Positions 10,879 to 20,217 of a DNA stretch of 64,000 nt are shown here, one piece after another. Source of the stretch: Streptomyces sp. WM6378. Its GTDB lineage: Bacteria > Actinomycetota > Actinomycetes > Streptomycetales > Streptomycetaceae. The stretch's first letter is position 1, and every line of letters begins with the position of its first letter. A program made the translations under genes and the position numbers. The DNA is taken from the NCBI RefSeq assembly GCF_001279695.1, contig NZ_LGDD01000308.1, forward strand, positions 1 through 64,000. The letters are read 5' to 3'. The notes beneath the pieces were generated by a model. The model was given only the letters and a program-made list of their open reading frames with translations. It searched no databases and was not told where the DNA came from.

Positions 10879-12236
10879 GCGTTCACCTCCGTGCTGTCGT
10901 CCGCCCAGACCGTGGACCTGGCGGGGTCGAAGGGGCAGCCCTTGCCCGTGATGTGCTGCTCGTACTCGTCGCGGAAGTACTTGAGCGAGGAGAAGATCGG
11001 CGAGGCGGCGCCGTCGCCGAGCGCGCAGAACGACTTGCCGTTGATGTTGTCGGCGATGTCGTTCAGCTTGTCGAGGTCGTCCATCGAGCCCTGGCCGGCC
11101 TCGATGTCGCGGAGCAACTGGACCAGCCAGTACGTCCCTTCACGGCACGGTGTGCACTTGCCGCAGGACTCGTGGGCGTAGAACTCGGTCCAGCGGGTGA
11201 CCGCCCGCACCACGCAGGTGGTCTCGTCGAAGCACTGGAGCGCCTTGGTGCCGAGCATCGATCCGGCCGCGCCCACGCCCTCGTAGTCCAGCGGCACGTC
11301 GAGGTGCTCGTCGGTGAACATCGGGGTCGAAGAGCCGCCCGGCGTCCAGAACTTGAGCCGGTGGCCCTTGCGCATCCCGCCGCTCATGTCGAGCAGCTGG
11401 CGCAGCGTGATGCCGAGCGGCGCCTCGTACTGGCCGGGGCCCGCGACGTGCCCGCTCAGCGAATACAGCGTGAAGCCGGGCGACTTCTCGCTGCCCATCG
11501 ATTTGAACCACTCTTTTCCGCGGTGCAGGATCGCGGGAACCGACGCGATGGATTCCACGTTATTGACGACAGTGGGGCACGCGTACAGACCGGCTACCGC
11601 GGGGAAGGGGGGTCGCAGCCGGGGCTGGCCGCGACGGCCTTCGAGGGAGTCCAGGAGTGCGGTCTCCTCGCCACAGATGTACGCGCCCGCGCCCGCGTGC
11701 ACGGTGAGTTCGAGGTCCAGACCGCTGCCGAGGACGTTTTTGCCGAGGTAGCCCGCCGCGTAGGCCTCCTTGACGGCCTCGTGCAGCCGCCGCAGTACGG
11801 GGACGACTTCGCCCCGCAGATAGATGAAGGCATGCGACGACCGGATCGCGTAACAGGCGATCACGATCCCCTCGATGAGGGAGTGCGGGTTGGCGAACAG
11901 GAGCGGGATGTCCTTGCAGGTCCCGGGCTCCGACTCGTCGGCGTTGACAACTAGATAGTGCGGCTTGCCGTCTCCTTGGGGAATGAACTGCCACTTCATC
12001 CCGGTGGGGAAGCCGGCGCCGCCACGGCCGCGCAGACCGGAGTCCTTGACGTACGCGATGAGGTCGTCCGGCGTCATGGCGAGCGCCTTGCGCAGACCCT
12101 GGTAGCCGTCGTGACGCCGATAGGTCTCCAGGGTCCAGGATTCGGGCTGGTCCCAGAACGCGGAGAGGACCGGGGACAGGAGCTTCTCGGGGCTGCTCCC
12201 GTTCCCGTTTCCTTCGATCTCGGTTGCCAAGGTCAT
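10875..12236 (-). CDS. nuoF: NADH-quinone oxidoreductase subunit F (NADH/FMN site)
   Basis: Carries the NADH-binding site, FMN and cluster N3. The FMN/NADH region [16 protein letters not shown] is near residue 65, and the [4Fe-4S] motif [15 protein letters not shown] lies in the C-terminal third. The ATG at 12236 ([12 protein letters not shown]) gives 453 residues and overlaps the nuoE stop by one base (TGATG). A longer open frame upstream is a shadow inside nuoE. Confidence 0.97.
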   Translation of the reverse strand: MTLATEIEGNGNGSSPEKLLSPVLSAFWDQPESWTLETYRRHDGYQGLRKALAMTPDDLIAYVKDSGLRGRGGAGFPTGMKWQFIPQGDGKPHYLVVNADESEPGTCKDIPLLFANPHSLIEGIVIACYAIRSSHAFIYLRGEVVPVLRRLHEAVKEAYAAGYLGKNVLGSGLDLELTVHAGAGAYICGEETALLDSLEGRRGQPRLRPPFPAVAGLYACPTVVNNVESIASVPAILHRGKEWFKSMGSEKSPGFTLYSLSGHVAGPGQYEAPLGITLRQLLDMSGGMRKGHRLKFWTPGGSSTPMFTDEHLDVPLDYEGVGAAGSMLGTKALQCFDETTCVVRAVTRWTEFYAHESCGKCTPCREGTYWLVQLLRDIEAGQGSMDDLDKLNDIADNINGKSFCALGDGAASPIFSSLKYFRDEYEQHITGKGCPFDPARSTVWADDSTEVNA

Positions 12237-12991
12237 CACTCCCCCTCCTCGTTGGCCGGGCGCTCGTCGTGCGGTTCCTCGCCGCGGGGGTGCACCACGC
12301 GGGCTCCCTGCGTCTCGCCCCGGGCGAGCCTGAGGCCGGCCAGCGAGGCGGGTCCCGCGCCGCCGGTCGCGGCCACCGCGCCGGGCCGCTCGTCGGGGAA
12401 GCCGGCGAGGATGCGCGCGGTCTCCTTGTACGTGCACAGGGGCGCGCCCCGAGTGGGTTCGACCTGGCGGCCCGCGCGCAGGTCGTCGACGAGGCGCTTG
12501 GCGGACTCGGGGGTCTGGTTGTCGAAGAACTCCCAGTTGACCATCACGACGGGCGCGAAGTCGCAGGCGGCGTTGCACTCGATGTGTTCGAGGGTGACCT
12601 TGCCGTCGTCGGTGGTCTCGTTGTTGCCGACGCCCAGGTGCCGCTTCAGCTCGTCGAAGATGGCGTCGCCGCCCATCACCGCGCACAGCGTGTTGGTGCA
12701 GACGCCGACCTGGTAGTCGCCGGAGGGCCCCCGCCGGTACATGGAGTAGAACGTGGCGACGGCCGTCACCTCGGCCGTCGTCAGCTCCAGGAGGTCCGCG
12801 CAGAAGGCCATGCCGGTGCGCGAGACGTACCCCTCCTCCGCCTGTACGAGGTGGAGGAGCGGCAGCAGCGCGGAGCGGCTGTCGGGGTAGCGGGCGACGA
12901 TCTCCTTGCCGTCCGCCTCCAGCCGGGCGCGTACATCGGCCCGGTAGTCGGGCGCGGGCAGTTGAGGCATGCCCAATTGGATGTCTGTCAC
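12236..12991 (-). CDS. nuoE: NADH-quinone oxidoreductase subunit E ([2Fe-2S])
   Basis: A thioredoxin-like [2Fe-2S] subunit of the NADH dehydrogenase module. The cluster cysteines appear as CTNTLC and [15 protein letters not shown] chose the GTG at 12991 ([14 protein letters not shown]), which overlaps the nuoD stop as GTGA. The product is 251 residues, against about 165 in E. coli. The extra ~70 C-terminal residues are Pro/Gly/Glu-rich and look disordered. Confidence 0.95.
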   Translation of the reverse strand: MTDIQLGMPQLPAPDYRADVRARLEADGKEIVARYPDSRSALLPLLHLVQAEEGYVSRTGMAFCADLLELTTAEVTAVATFYSMYRRGPSGDYQVGVCTNTLCAVMGGDAIFDELKRHLGVGNNETTDDGKVTLEHIECNAACDFAPVVMVNWEFFDNQTPESAKRLVDDLRAGRQVEPTRGAPLCTYKETARILAGFPDERPGAVAATGGAGPASLAGLRLARGETQGARVVHPRGEEPHDERPANEEGE

Positions 12992-14322
12992 CGGTCGACG
13001 CCTCCCATCACGGGGTCGATGGACGCGACGGCGACGATGACGTCGGCGACTTGGCCGCCCTCGCACATGGCCGCCATGGCTTGCAGGTTGGTGAAGGACG
13101 GGTCGCGGAAGTGGACCCGGTAGGGGCGGGTGCCGCCGTCGGAGACGACGTGCACGCCGAGTTCGCCCTTGGGTGACTCGACGGCCACGTAGGTCTGTCC
13201 GGCGGGGACCCGGAAGCCCTCGGTCACCAGCTTGAAGTGGTGGATCAGGGACTCCATCGAGGTACCCATGATCTTCTTGATGTGGTCGAGGGAGTTGCCG
13301 AGCCCGTCCGGGCCGAGCGCGAGCTGCGCGGGCCAGGCGATCTTCTTGTCCTCGACCATGACCGGCCCCGGCTCAAGCCGGTCCAGGCACTGCTCGACGA
13401 TCCTGAGCGACTGGCGCATCTCCTCCAGGCGGACCAGGAAGCGGCCGTAGGAGTCGCAGGTGTCGGCGGTCGGGACGTCGAACTCGTAGTCCTCGTAGCC
13501 GCAGTACGGGTCGGTCTTGCGCAGGTCGTGCGGCAGGCCGGCCGAGCGCAGGATCGGGCCGGTGGCGCCGAGCGCCATGCAGCCGGTCAGGTCCAGGTAT
13601 CCGACGTCCTGCATGCGGGCCTTGAAGATGGGGTTGCCGGTGGCGAGCTTGTCGTACTCCGGCAGGTTCTTCCGCATGGTCTTCACGAACTCGCGGAGCT
13701 GGTCCACCGCGCCCGCTGGCAGGTCCTGGGCGAGTCCGCCCGGCCGGATGAACGCGTGGTTCATGCGCAGGCCGGTGATCAACTCGTAGAGGTCGAGAAT
13801 GAGTTCACGATCACGGAAGCCGTAGATCATGATCGTGGTCGCGCCGAGCTCCATGCCGCCGGTGGCGATGCAGACCAGGTGCGAGGAGAGCCGGTTGAGC
13901 TCCATGAGCAGGACCCGGATGACCGAGGCCCGGTCGGGGATCCGGTCGGTGATGCCGAGGAGCTTCTCGACGCCGAGGCAGTACGCCGTCTCGTTGAAGA
14001 ACGGCGTCAGGTAGTCCATGCGCGTGACGAAGGTGGTGCCCTGCGTCCAGGTTCGGTATTCGAGGTTCTTCTCGATGCCGGTGTGAAGATAACCGATTCC
14101 GCAACGGGCCTCGGTGACGGTCTCGCCCTCGATCTCCAGGATCAGCCGGAGCACTCCGTGTGTGGAGGGGTGCTGGGGGCCCATGTTGACGACGATGCGC
14201 TCGTCGTCGGCCTTGGCCGCGGACTGGACGACCTCGTCCCAGTCGCCGCCGGTGACCGTATAGACGGGTCCCTCGGTGGTCTCGCGGGCCGAAGCGTGCG
14301 ACGTTCCGTTAGATGTGGACAT
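12988..14322 (-). CDS. nuoD: NADH-quinone oxidoreductase subunit D
   Basis: The 49-kDa-type subunit that builds the quinone headgroup site with NuoB. It is 444 residues and is a separate gene, not a NuoCD fusion. Family motifs include [15 protein letters not shown], the [16 protein letters not shown] segment and the C-terminal [17 protein letters not shown]. The ~45-residue N-terminal extension before this core is typical of actinobacteria. The start overlaps the nuoC stop by one base (TGATG). Confidence 0.97.
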   Translation of the reverse strand: MSTSNGTSHASARETTEGPVYTVTGGDWDEVVQSAAKADDERIVVNMGPQHPSTHGVLRLILEIEGETVTEARCGIGYLHTGIEKNLEYRTWTQGTTFVTRMDYLTPFFNETAYCLGVEKLLGITDRIPDRASVIRVLLMELNRLSSHLVCIATGGMELGATTIMIYGFRDRELILDLYELITGLRMNHAFIRPGGLAQDLPAGAVDQLREFVKTMRKNLPEYDKLATGNPIFKARMQDVGYLDLTGCMALGATGPILRSAGLPHDLRKTDPYCGYEDYEFDVPTADTCDSYGRFLVRLEEMRQSLRIVEQCLDRLEPGPVMVEDKKIAWPAQLALGPDGLGNSLDHIKKIMGTSMESLIHHFKLVTEGFRVPAGQTYVAVESPKGELGVHVVSDGGTRPYRVHFRDPSFTNLQAMAAMCEGGQVADVIVAVASIDPVMGGVDR

Positions 14323-15047
14323 CAGCTGTACGACCTCCGCTGGTCCGGAGCCGGGATCTGGGCGCCCTTGTACTCGACCGCGATGCCGCCGAGGGGGTAG
14401 TCCTTGCGCTGCGGGAAGCCCTGCCAGTCGTCCGGCATCATGATCCGGGTGAGGGCGGGGTGGCCGTCGAAGACGATGCCGAAGAAGTCGTACGTCTCGC
14501 GCTCGTGCCAGTCGTTGGTCGGATAGACCTCGACGAGCGAGGGGATGTGCGGGTCGCTGTCGGGGGCGCTCACTTCGAGCCGGATCAGCCGGCCGTGGGT
14601 CAGGGAGCGCAGGTGGTAGACGGCGTGCAGTTCACGCCCCTTGTCCCCGAGGAAGTGGACACCGCTCACGCCCGTACAGAGCTCGAAGCGCAGGGCGGGG
14701 TCGTCGCGCAGGGTGCGGGCGACGCGCTGGAGGTGTTCGCGCGCGATGTGGAAGGTGAGCTCGCCGCGGTCGACGACCGTCTTCTCGATCGCGTTCTCGG
14801 GGAGCAGGTCCTGCTCCTCCAGGGCGCCTTCGAGTTCGTCGGCCACCTCGTCGAAGTAGCCGCCATAGGGCCGCGAGGAGGCGCCGGGCAGCGTGACGGT
14901 GCGCACCAGACCGCCGTAGCCGCTGGTGTCGCCGCTGTTCGCGGCGCCGAACATGCCCTTGCGTACGCCGATGACCTCGCCGGTGTCGTCGCGCTGGGCG
15001 GGCACGCCGTTCTGTTCGGGGGTGTCCGGAGTATCGGGAGAGCTCAC
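14322..15047 (-). CDS. nuoC: NADH-quinone oxidoreductase subunit C
   Basis: The 30-kDa-type subunit, 241 residues. The signature [20 protein letters not shown] followed by [15 protein letters not shown] identifies it. The N-terminal ~60 residues ([20 protein letters not shown] and on) are low-complexity and not part of the conserved core. The GTG start overlaps the nuoB stop (GTGA). Confidence 0.96.
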   Translation of the reverse strand: MSSPDTPDTPEQNGVPAQRDDTGEVIGVRKGMFGAANSGDTSGYGGLVRTVTLPGASSRPYGGYFDEVADELEGALEEQDLLPENAIEKTVVDRGELTFHIAREHLQRVARTLRDDPALRFELCTGVSGVHFLGDKGRELHAVYHLRSLTHGRLIRLEVSAPDSDPHIPSLVEVYPTNDWHERETYDFFGIVFDGHPALTRIMMPDDWQGFPQRKDYPLGGIAVEYKGAQIPAPDQRRSYS

Positions 15048-15598
15048 CGCAGCAGCCCCTTCATCTCAATGGTGGGGAGCGCCTTGAGGGCCGCCTCCTC
15101 CGCCTCGCGGGCCGCTTCCTCCTGATTGACCCCGAGCTTGGAGCTCTGGATCTTCTGGTGGAGCTTGAGGATGGCGTCGAGCAGCATCTCGGGCCGGGGT
15201 GGGCAACCGGGCAGGTAGATATCTACCGGGACAATGTGGTCAACACCCTGAACAATTGCGTAATTGTTAAACATTCCGCCCGACGAGGCGCAAACCCCCA
15301 TGGAGATGACCCACTTGGGGTTGGGCATCTGGTCGTAGACCTGCCGCAGGACCGGCGCCATCTTCTGGCTGACCCGGCCGGCCACGATCATCAGGTCGGC
15401 CTGGCGCGGGGAGCCGCGGAAGACCTCCATGCCGAAGCGGGCCAGGTCATAGCGGCCCGCGCCGGTCGTCATCATCTCGATGGCGCAGCAGGCCAGGCCG
15501 AAGGTGGCGGGGAAGACGGACGCCTTGCGCACCCAGCCCGCGGCCTGCTCAACAGTGGTCAGTACGAAGCCGCTAGGCAGTTTCTCTTCGAGTCCCAT
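15044..15598 (-). CDS. nuoB: NADH-quinone oxidoreductase subunit B (cluster N2)
   Basis: The 184-residue subunit that binds cluster N2, the last electron carrier before quinone. The tandem cysteines in [11 protein letters not shown], the single cysteine in [10 protein letters not shown] and the one in [10 protein letters not shown] supply the four ligands. The ATG start lies 17 bases downstream of the nuoA stop. Confidence 0.98.
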   Translation of the reverse strand: MGLEEKLPSGFVLTTVEQAAGWVRKASVFPATFGLACCAIEMMTTGAGRYDLARFGMEVFRGSPRQADLMIVAGRVSQKMAPVLRQVYDQMPNPKWVISMGVCASSGGMFNNYAIVQGVDHIVPVDIYLPGCPPRPEMLLDAILKLHQKIQSSKLGVNQEEAAREAEEAALKALPTIEMKGLLR

Positions 15599-15615
15599 AG
15601 GTGCCCCTCAGCCCC

Positions 15616-15975
15616 TCAGTCCCATTCCAGGCCGCCGCGCCGCCACACATACGCGTAGGCGACGAAGACGGTGAGCACGAAGAGCAGCATCTCCACGAGC
15701 CCGAAAAGCCCCAGGGCGTCGAAGGTGACCGCCCAGGGGTAGAGGAAGACGATCTCGATGTCGAAGACGATGAAGAGCATCGCCGTCAGGTAGTACTTGA
15801 TGGGGAAGCGGCCGCCGCCGGCCGGCGTGGGAGTGGGTTCGATGCCGCACTCGTACGCCTCAAGTTTCGCCCGGTTGTACCTTTTTGGGCCGATTAGCGT
15901 GGCCATGACCACGGAAAAGATCGCAAACCCTGCCCCGAGGGCGCCGAGCACGAGGATGGGCGCGTAGGCATTCAC
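15616..15975 (-). CDS. nuoA: NADH-quinone oxidoreductase subunit A
   Basis: The first gene of the operon. It encodes a three-helix membrane subunit of 119 residues. Family motifs are KLEAYECGIEPT and RFPIKYYLTAMLFIVFDIEI. The GTG at 15975 (VNAYAPILVLGALGAG) is chosen because the conserved protein begins there and GGAGCGAGGAG precedes it. Upstream ATG/GTG codons would add about 37 unconserved residues. Confidence 0.95.
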   Translation of the reverse strand: MNAYAPILVLGALGAGFAIFSVVMATLIGPKRYNRAKLEAYECGIEPTPTPAGGGRFPIKYYLTAMLFIVFDIEIVFLYPWAVTFDALGLFGLVEMLLFVLTVFVAYAYVWRRGGLEWD

Positions 15976-16071
15976 GCTCCTCGCTCCTTCCAGTCGTCCT
16001 TGACCGTTGGACCGCACAGCGGGTCTCGCGAACGCCTCGCCGCCTCCCATTGAGCGCGAAGATCGCGTACA

Positions 16072-16088
16072 TGTGAGGCAGTTCACAA
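16072..16088. promoter_or_regulatory. Rex operator (ROP-like) upstream of nuoA
   Basis: The sequence TGTGAGGCAGTTCACAA matches the Streptomyces Rex consensus TGTGAAnnnnTTCACA at all outer positions, with one inner mismatch. It lies about 97 bases before the nuoA start. The nuo operon is a known Rex target in S. coelicolor. Rex is a redox-sensing repressor released by NADH, so this site would tie complex I synthesis to the NADH/NAD+ ratio. Confidence 0.75.
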
Positions 16089-16122
16089 GCCCGACTGCCC
16101 CGCATCCTATGCCCGGCGGTCT

Positions 16123-16136
16123 GTGATCTGCGACAC
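16123..16136. promoter_or_regulatory. Crp-like site upstream of nuoA
   Basis: The sequence GTGATCTGCGACAC fits the Streptomyces Crp motif GTG(N6)GNCAC exactly. It lies about 150 bases upstream of nuoA and 35 bases beyond the Rex-like site. Binding is inferred from the motif only. Confidence 0.45.
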
Positions 16137-16466
16137 GGGGTGCGCCAACGTCTTTGTGATCTCCACCACCTGACGAAGGATCATGAAGTCGGATGAGCGG
16201 TGATCTTCATACGTGAAGCGCCCGAGTGATCACGAGACGTGACATCTACAGGTGTTACCGCTGGTCGTCGGCCGTCTGGCATTATCAAGAGATGTGCGCT
16301 ACAGGCAAATTGGCGATGGATGGCCGTCCGGTGATAAGCGGGCGCCCGTCACCCGAGAGGGGGGCTTCCGCGCCCAAAGGTGGACGCGTGCACCCCTTCA
16401 CGAGAGCCACCCTCACCCCCCGAGAGGCCCACCCCCACCCCTCGGCCGACTGGATCAACCCGCGAT

Positions 16467-16480
16467 GTGACCTGCGTCAC
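16467..16480. promoter_or_regulatory. Crp-like site upstream of the NlpC/P60 gene
   Basis: The sequence GTGACCTGCGTCAC fits GTG(N6)GNCAC and is also a perfect GTGAC/GTCAC inverted repeat with a 4-base spacer. It lies 240 bases before the start codon of the wall hydrolase at 16720. Streptomyces Crp is known to act on germination and cell-wall hydrolase genes, so the context is sensible. Evidence is the motif alone. Confidence 0.5.
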
Positions 16481-16719
16481 TCGTCAACGGTCGTCGAATC
16501 AACGGGGCTTGGCCATCGACGTGAGGGGATGGTAGGCGTCGGGCAATTCGGGCGTTTCATGGAAAACACATGATCACAGCCCTGATCGCGCATGCCAGCT
16601 TTGTCCGTTACGGCGTCAATAAGTGCTGGCAAGAAGCGGATTCACCTCTTCCGCCATCAACTGTGGCGCAGCACACGTTTCTTGAAGGGAACCCTGAACC
16701 CCTGATAGCGGTTGTACCC

Positions 16720-17550
16720 ATGTCCCACACCGCTCACATACCCAGCCACCGGAAGCCCCGCCGCAGCGCCTCGAAGGTCTCGCTTCGGGCCGGAGTTGCC
16801 GGTGGCGTACTCAGCACCATCGCGCTGGCAGGCGCGGCCGCCCCGGCCATCGCCGCCCAGCCGGTGAACGAGACCATCGAGATGCCGACCCTGACGGGCG
16901 ACCTCGCGACCACCGCGGCCGCCACGGCGCAGGCCACCAAGACGGTCGCCGCCGACCTCCAGCTCCAGGCCGCCCAGGACGCCGCCGCGTCCAACGCCGC
17001 CAAGGACGCGAAGAAGGCCAAGGACGACGCCGAGCAGAAGGCCGCCGAGGCCAAGGCGAAGGCCGAAGCGGAGGCGAAGGCCAAGGCCGACGCCGCCGAG
17101 CGCGCCTCCCGCTCCGCCGAGCGCACCACGCTCAAGTCCTCGTCGGACAGCGGCTCCACCTCCACCGGCACGTCGTTCAAGGCGTCCAACGCCACCGGTT
17201 CCGCCGCCACCATCGTGAACTTCGCGCTGGCCCAGGTCGGCAAGGCGTACGTCTCGGGTGCCACCGGCTCCAGCGCGTACGACTGCTCCGGTCTCGTGCA
17301 GGCCGCCTACCGCCAGATCGGCGTCGACCTGCCGCGCGTCTCGCAGGACCAGTCGGCCACCGGCACCCAGGTCTCGCTGTCCAACCTGCAGCCGGGCGAC
17401 ATCCTGTACTGGGGCGGCTCCGGCTCCGCGTACCACGTGGCGATCTACGTGGGCGGCGGCAAGTTCGTCGGCGCGCAGAACCCCTCCACGGGTGTCGTCG
17501 AGCGCAGCCTGGACTGGGACCAGCCCACCGGCGCCGTCCGCGTTCTCTGA
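16720..17550 (+). CDS. Secreted NlpC/P60 peptidoglycan endopeptidase
   Basis: A predicted cell-wall hydrolase that cuts stem-peptide bonds in peptidoglycan. The 276-residue product has an N-terminal signal peptide ending near AAPAIAAQ (about residue 48). An Ala/Lys/Glu coiled coil follows at about 60-150, then a C-terminal NlpC/P60 domain. The catalytic Cys189 is in YDCSGL and His239 in YHVAIYVGGG; the polar third residue is probably in AQNPSTG. I chose the ATG at 16720, since the frame extends upstream but the signal peptide starts here. A terminator follows at 17591. Confidence 0.93.
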   Translation: MSHTAHIPSHRKPRRSASKVSLRAGVAGGVLSTIALAGAAAPAIAAQPVNETIEMPTLTGDLATTAAATAQATKTVAADLQLQAAQDAAASNAAKDAKKAKDDAEQKAAEAKAKAEAEAKAKADAAERASRSAERTTLKSSSDSGSTSTGTSFKASNATGSAATIVNFALAQVGKAYVSGATGSSAYDCSGLVQAAYRQIGVDLPRVSQDQSATGTQVSLSNLQPGDILYWGGSGSAYHVAIYVGGGKFVGAQNPSTGVVERSLDWDQPTGAVRVL

Positions 17551-17590
17551 GGCGTACAGCGGCCTTCTGAGCCGCATCCGCACCGCCTGC

Positions 17591-17628
17591 AAGGGCCGTT
17601 GCTCCCCCGCTCGGGAGCGACGGCCCTT
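17591..17628 (+). terminator. Terminator after the NlpC/P60 gene
   Basis: AAGGGCCGT and GCTCCC pair with GGGAGC and ACGGCCCTT, separated by a single-base internal step and a six-base loop. The stem starts 40 bases after the stop codon. There is no long U-tract, as is usual in Streptomyces. Confidence 0.8.
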
Positions 17629-17696
17629 CGGCATGCCCGGAATGTGTTGAACTCTGCCCGTTCCGGGGCAACATGCACGTATCAGGGGGTGTGCGC

Positions 17697-18239
17697 ATGG
17701 ACGAGCAGGTGCGGGACTCGGATCCGCAGTCGTACGAGGTCTACGCCGACGGGCTCGGCATGTTCGCCGCGATCGGGATCGTGTTCATGGTGCTCGGCCT
17801 GTGGATGCTGACCGGCATCCGGCCCTGGCACGGGCCCGTCGACTGGGCCAAACTCGCCTTTGGCTGGGGTTTCGCCCTGTTCGTCCTGGGGGCCGGCGCG
17901 TTCCTGGTCCTGGCGTGCGTGTACGGGGCGGTGCGCCCGGTCATCCGCGCGGACGCGGCGGGGATACACCTCGCCACGCGCTTCGACGCGCCCTGGGCGG
18001 AGGTCCGGGAGATCGAGGTAGGCACCGTGGCGATCTGGGAGCACGGCGACGAGAGCCACGCGGGCGGCTACGAGCACCATCGCGCGGTGTGGGTGACGCT
18101 GCACAGCGGCAAGCGGCACGAATACGTGGCCCGCCGCCAGGGCGGGGACCTCTCCGCGGACGAACTGCGCACCGGTCTGTCCCGGTTCGCCGGAGAAGTC
18201 CCCGTCCGCTGGACGGACGAGGTGGAGCGGCGCTTCTAG
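17697..18239 (+). CDS. Small membrane protein with PH-like C-terminal domain
   Basis: I do not recognise a specific family. The 180-residue product has two hydrophobic helices at about 20-45 and 60-85. A soluble C-terminal part follows whose pattern (IRADAAGIHLATRF, PWAEVREIEVG) resembles the bacterial pleckstrin-homology-like domains found behind paired helices. The ATG at 17697 has a GGGGGT purine run upstream; an ATG eight codons earlier is possible. It stands alone, converging on the reductase gene at 18273. Confidence 0.7.
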   Translation: MDEQVRDSDPQSYEVYADGLGMFAAIGIVFMVLGLWMLTGIRPWHGPVDWAKLAFGWGFALFVLGAGAFLVLACVYGAVRPVIRADAAGIHLATRFDAPWAEVREIEVGTVAIWEHGDESHAGGYEHHRAVWVTLHSGKRHEYVARRQGGDLSADELRTGLSRFAGEVPVRWTDEVERRF

Positions 18240-18256
18240 AAGGGAGCGGCGCTTCT
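18224..18256. repeat. 14-base direct duplication at a convergent junction
   Basis: GGAGCGGCGCTTCT occurs at 18224-18237 and again at 18243-18256. The first copy contains the last codons of the upstream gene (ERRF). Between them lies the palindrome CTTCTAGAAG. It may be a short tandem duplication or part of a two-way terminator. Confidence 0.5.
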
Positions 18257-18272
18257 GGAGACCGCGCCCGGC

Positions 18273-19556
18273 TCAGGCCTTGGGGGCTACCTTCGAGAGG
18301 CCGTTGATGATGCGGTCCATCGCGTCGCCGCCCGTCGGGTCGGTCAGGTTGGCCAGCATCTTCAGGGTGAACTTCATCAGCATCGGGTGGGTGAGCCCGC
18401 GCTGGGTCGCGATCTTCATGACCTTCGGGTTGCCGATGAGCTTCACGAAGGCGCGGCCCAGCGTGTAGTAGCCGCCGTAGGTGTCCTTGAGGATCTTCGG
18501 GTAGGCGTGCAGGGCCAGTTCGCGCTGGGACGGCGTCGCGCGGGCGTGCGCCTGGACGATGACGTCCGCGGCGATCTGCCCCGATTCCATGGCGTACGCG
18601 ATGCCTTCGCCGTTGAACGGGTTCACCAGGCCGCCCGCGTCACCGACGAGCAGCAGGCCCTTGGTGTAGTGCGGCTGGCGGTTGAAGGCCATCGGCAGAG
18701 CGGCGCCGCGGATCGGGCCCGTCATGTTCTCGGGGGTGTAGCCCCAGTCCTCGGGCATGGACGCGCACCACGCCTTGAGGATCTCGCGCCAGTCCAGCTC
18801 GCGGAACGCGGAGGACGAATTCAGGATGCCGAGGCCGACGTTGGACGTGCCGTCGCCCATGCCGAAGATCCAGCCGTAGCCGGGAAGGAGGCGGTCCTGC
18901 GGGCCGCGCCGGTCCCAGAGTTCGAGCCAGGACTCCAGGTAGTCGTCGTCGTGCCGCGGCGAGGTGAAGTACGTGCGCACCGCCACGCCCATCGGGCGGT
19001 CCTCGCGCCGGTGCAGGCCCATGGCGAGCGAGAGCCGCGTCGAGTTGCCGTCGGCGGCGACCACGAGCGGGGCGTGGAAGGTGACCGGGGTCTTCTCCTC
19101 GCCGAGCTTGGCGTTGACGCCGGTGATGCGGCCGGTGCGCTCGTCGACGATCGGGGCGCCGACGTTGCAGCGCTCGTACAGCCGCGCGCCGGCCTTCTGC
19201 GCCTGCCGGGCGAGCTGCTCGTCGAAGTCGTCGCGCTTGCGCACGAGTCCGTAGTCCGGGTACGAGGCGAGGTCCGGCCAGTCGAGCTGGAGGCGGACGC
19301 CGCCGCCGATGATCCGAAGGCCCTTGTTCCGCAGCCAGCCGGCCTCTTCGGAGATGTCGATCCCCATCGAGACGAGCTGCTTGGTGGCGCGCGGGGTCAG
19401 TCCGTCGCCGCACACCTTCTCGCGCGGGAACGCGGTCTTCTCCAGGAGCAGCACATCGAGTCCGGCCTTGGCCAGGTAGTACGCGGTCGTCGAACCGGCC
19501 GGACCGGCCCCGACGACGATCACGTCCGCGGTGTGTTCGGAGAGCGGCTCGGTCAC
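18273..19556 (-). CDS. Geranylgeranyl-reductase-family FAD oxidoreductase (menaquinone side-chain reductase, MenJ-like)
   Basis: A 427-residue flavoprotein. The N-terminal dinucleotide fold is VIVVGAGPAGSTTAYYLAKA, followed by the EKTAFPREKVCGDGLTPRA segment and the C-terminal FAD motif GLLLVGDAGGLVNPFNGEGI, all typical of the geranylgeranyl reductase family. In mycobacteria the homologue MenJ saturates one isoprene unit of menaquinone. Streptomyces make partly saturated MK-9, and menG lies 660 bases away, so I infer the same role. The GTG start at 19556 has a GGGAG site upstream. A tetraether-lipid type reductase is the alternative. Confidence 0.8.
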   Translation of the reverse strand: MTEPLSEHTADVIVVGAGPAGSTTAYYLAKAGLDVLLLEKTAFPREKVCGDGLTPRATKQLVSMGIDISEEAGWLRNKGLRIIGGGVRLQLDWPDLASYPDYGLVRKRDDFDEQLARQAQKAGARLYERCNVGAPIVDERTGRITGVNAKLGEEKTPVTFHAPLVVAADGNSTRLSLAMGLHRREDRPMGVAVRTYFTSPRHDDDYLESWLELWDRRGPQDRLLPGYGWIFGMGDGTSNVGLGILNSSSAFRELDWREILKAWCASMPEDWGYTPENMTGPIRGAALPMAFNRQPHYTKGLLLVGDAGGLVNPFNGEGIAYAMESGQIAADVIVQAHARATPSQRELALHAYPKILKDTYGGYYTLGRAFVKLIGNPKVMKIATQRGLTHPMLMKFTLKMLANLTDPTGGDAMDRIINGLSKVAPKA

Positions 19557-19656
19557 AGCGGGATCTCCCGAAGACTCGAATTTGCGTGCCGAGAAGCACA
19601 GGACATGTGCAGTCTATGGGTGGCTGTTGATCGACATCGCGAAGGGTTGCCACGCC

Positions 19657-20217
19657 ATGACCTCCGACTCCCCCGAGTCCGCCATACCGTCCGCCGCACC
19701 GGACGAGCCGCTGCCCGTAGTACGGCTGCGGGTGCCCACCGAGGAGGACGCGTACGCCTGGCACCGGGTGTTCGACGACCCGGAGGTGATGGAGTTCCAC
19801 GGCGGCCGGTCCGCGGAGGTCTCCGTCTACGAGGAGTTGACCGCCCGCCAGCGCAGGCACGACGCCGAGCACGGCTTCTGCTTCTGGACGATGCTGGACG
19901 AGAACGACGAGGTCGTCGGCTTCACCGGCGCCCAGCCCTGGCCCCTGGACGACTGGGGCCCGGCGGGCGAAGTGGAGATCGGCTGGCGCCTGGGCCGCGC
20001 GCATTGGGGCCGCGGCTACGCGACCGCGGCGGCCCGCGCCACGATCGAGCGGGTCCGCGCGAAGGGCCTCGACCACGTGGTGGCGATGGTCCACCCGGAG
20101 AACACCCGCTCGCTGGCGGTGACGGAACGGCTGGGGATGACCCTGTCGAGAACGTACGAGTCGAAGGTGTCGGGCCTGGAGATCCCGTGCTTCCGGCTGG
20201 ACCTTGGTGAGGACTGA
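19657..20217 (+). CDS. GNAT-family N-acetyltransferase (RimJ/RimL type)
   Basis: A 186-residue acetyltransferase using acetyl-CoA; the substrate is unknown. The acetyl-CoA-binding motif is WRLGRAHWGRGYATAAARA, preceded by a beta-strand acceptor region (VVGFTGAQPWPLDDWG) and followed by HPENTRSLAVTERLGM. The ATG at 19657 has GAAGGG ten bases upstream; the frame runs further back without support. Its stop directly abuts the stop of menG on the other strand. Confidence 0.85.
   Translation: MTSDSPESAIPSAAPDEPLPVVRLRVPTEEDAYAWHRVFDDPEVMEFHGGRSAEVSVYEELTARQRRHDAEHGFCFWTMLDENDEVVGFTGAQPWPLDDWGPAGEVEIGWRLGRAHWGRGYATAAARATIERVRAKGLDHVVAMVHPENTRSLAVTERLGMTLSRTYESKVSGLEIPCFRLDLGED

Larger units (their letters stand above)
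15976..16719. other. Divergent intergenic region between nuoA and the NlpC/P60 gene
   Basis: This 744-base stretch separates two divergent genes and holds no convincing coding sequence. Open frames inside it have atypical codon use and no recognisable product. It contains a Rex-like palindrome and two Crp-like palindromes (listed separately). Several GTGATC/TGATC motifs are also clustered at 16124-16235. I could not place the promoters confidently. Confidence 0.7.

Noticed and set aside
16570..16719. Upstream extension of the NlpC/P60 frame, and a ydaO (c-di-AMP) riboswitch there
   Set aside because: The signal peptide starts at 16720. I looked for the conserved ydaO core before this wall hydrolase and did not see it.
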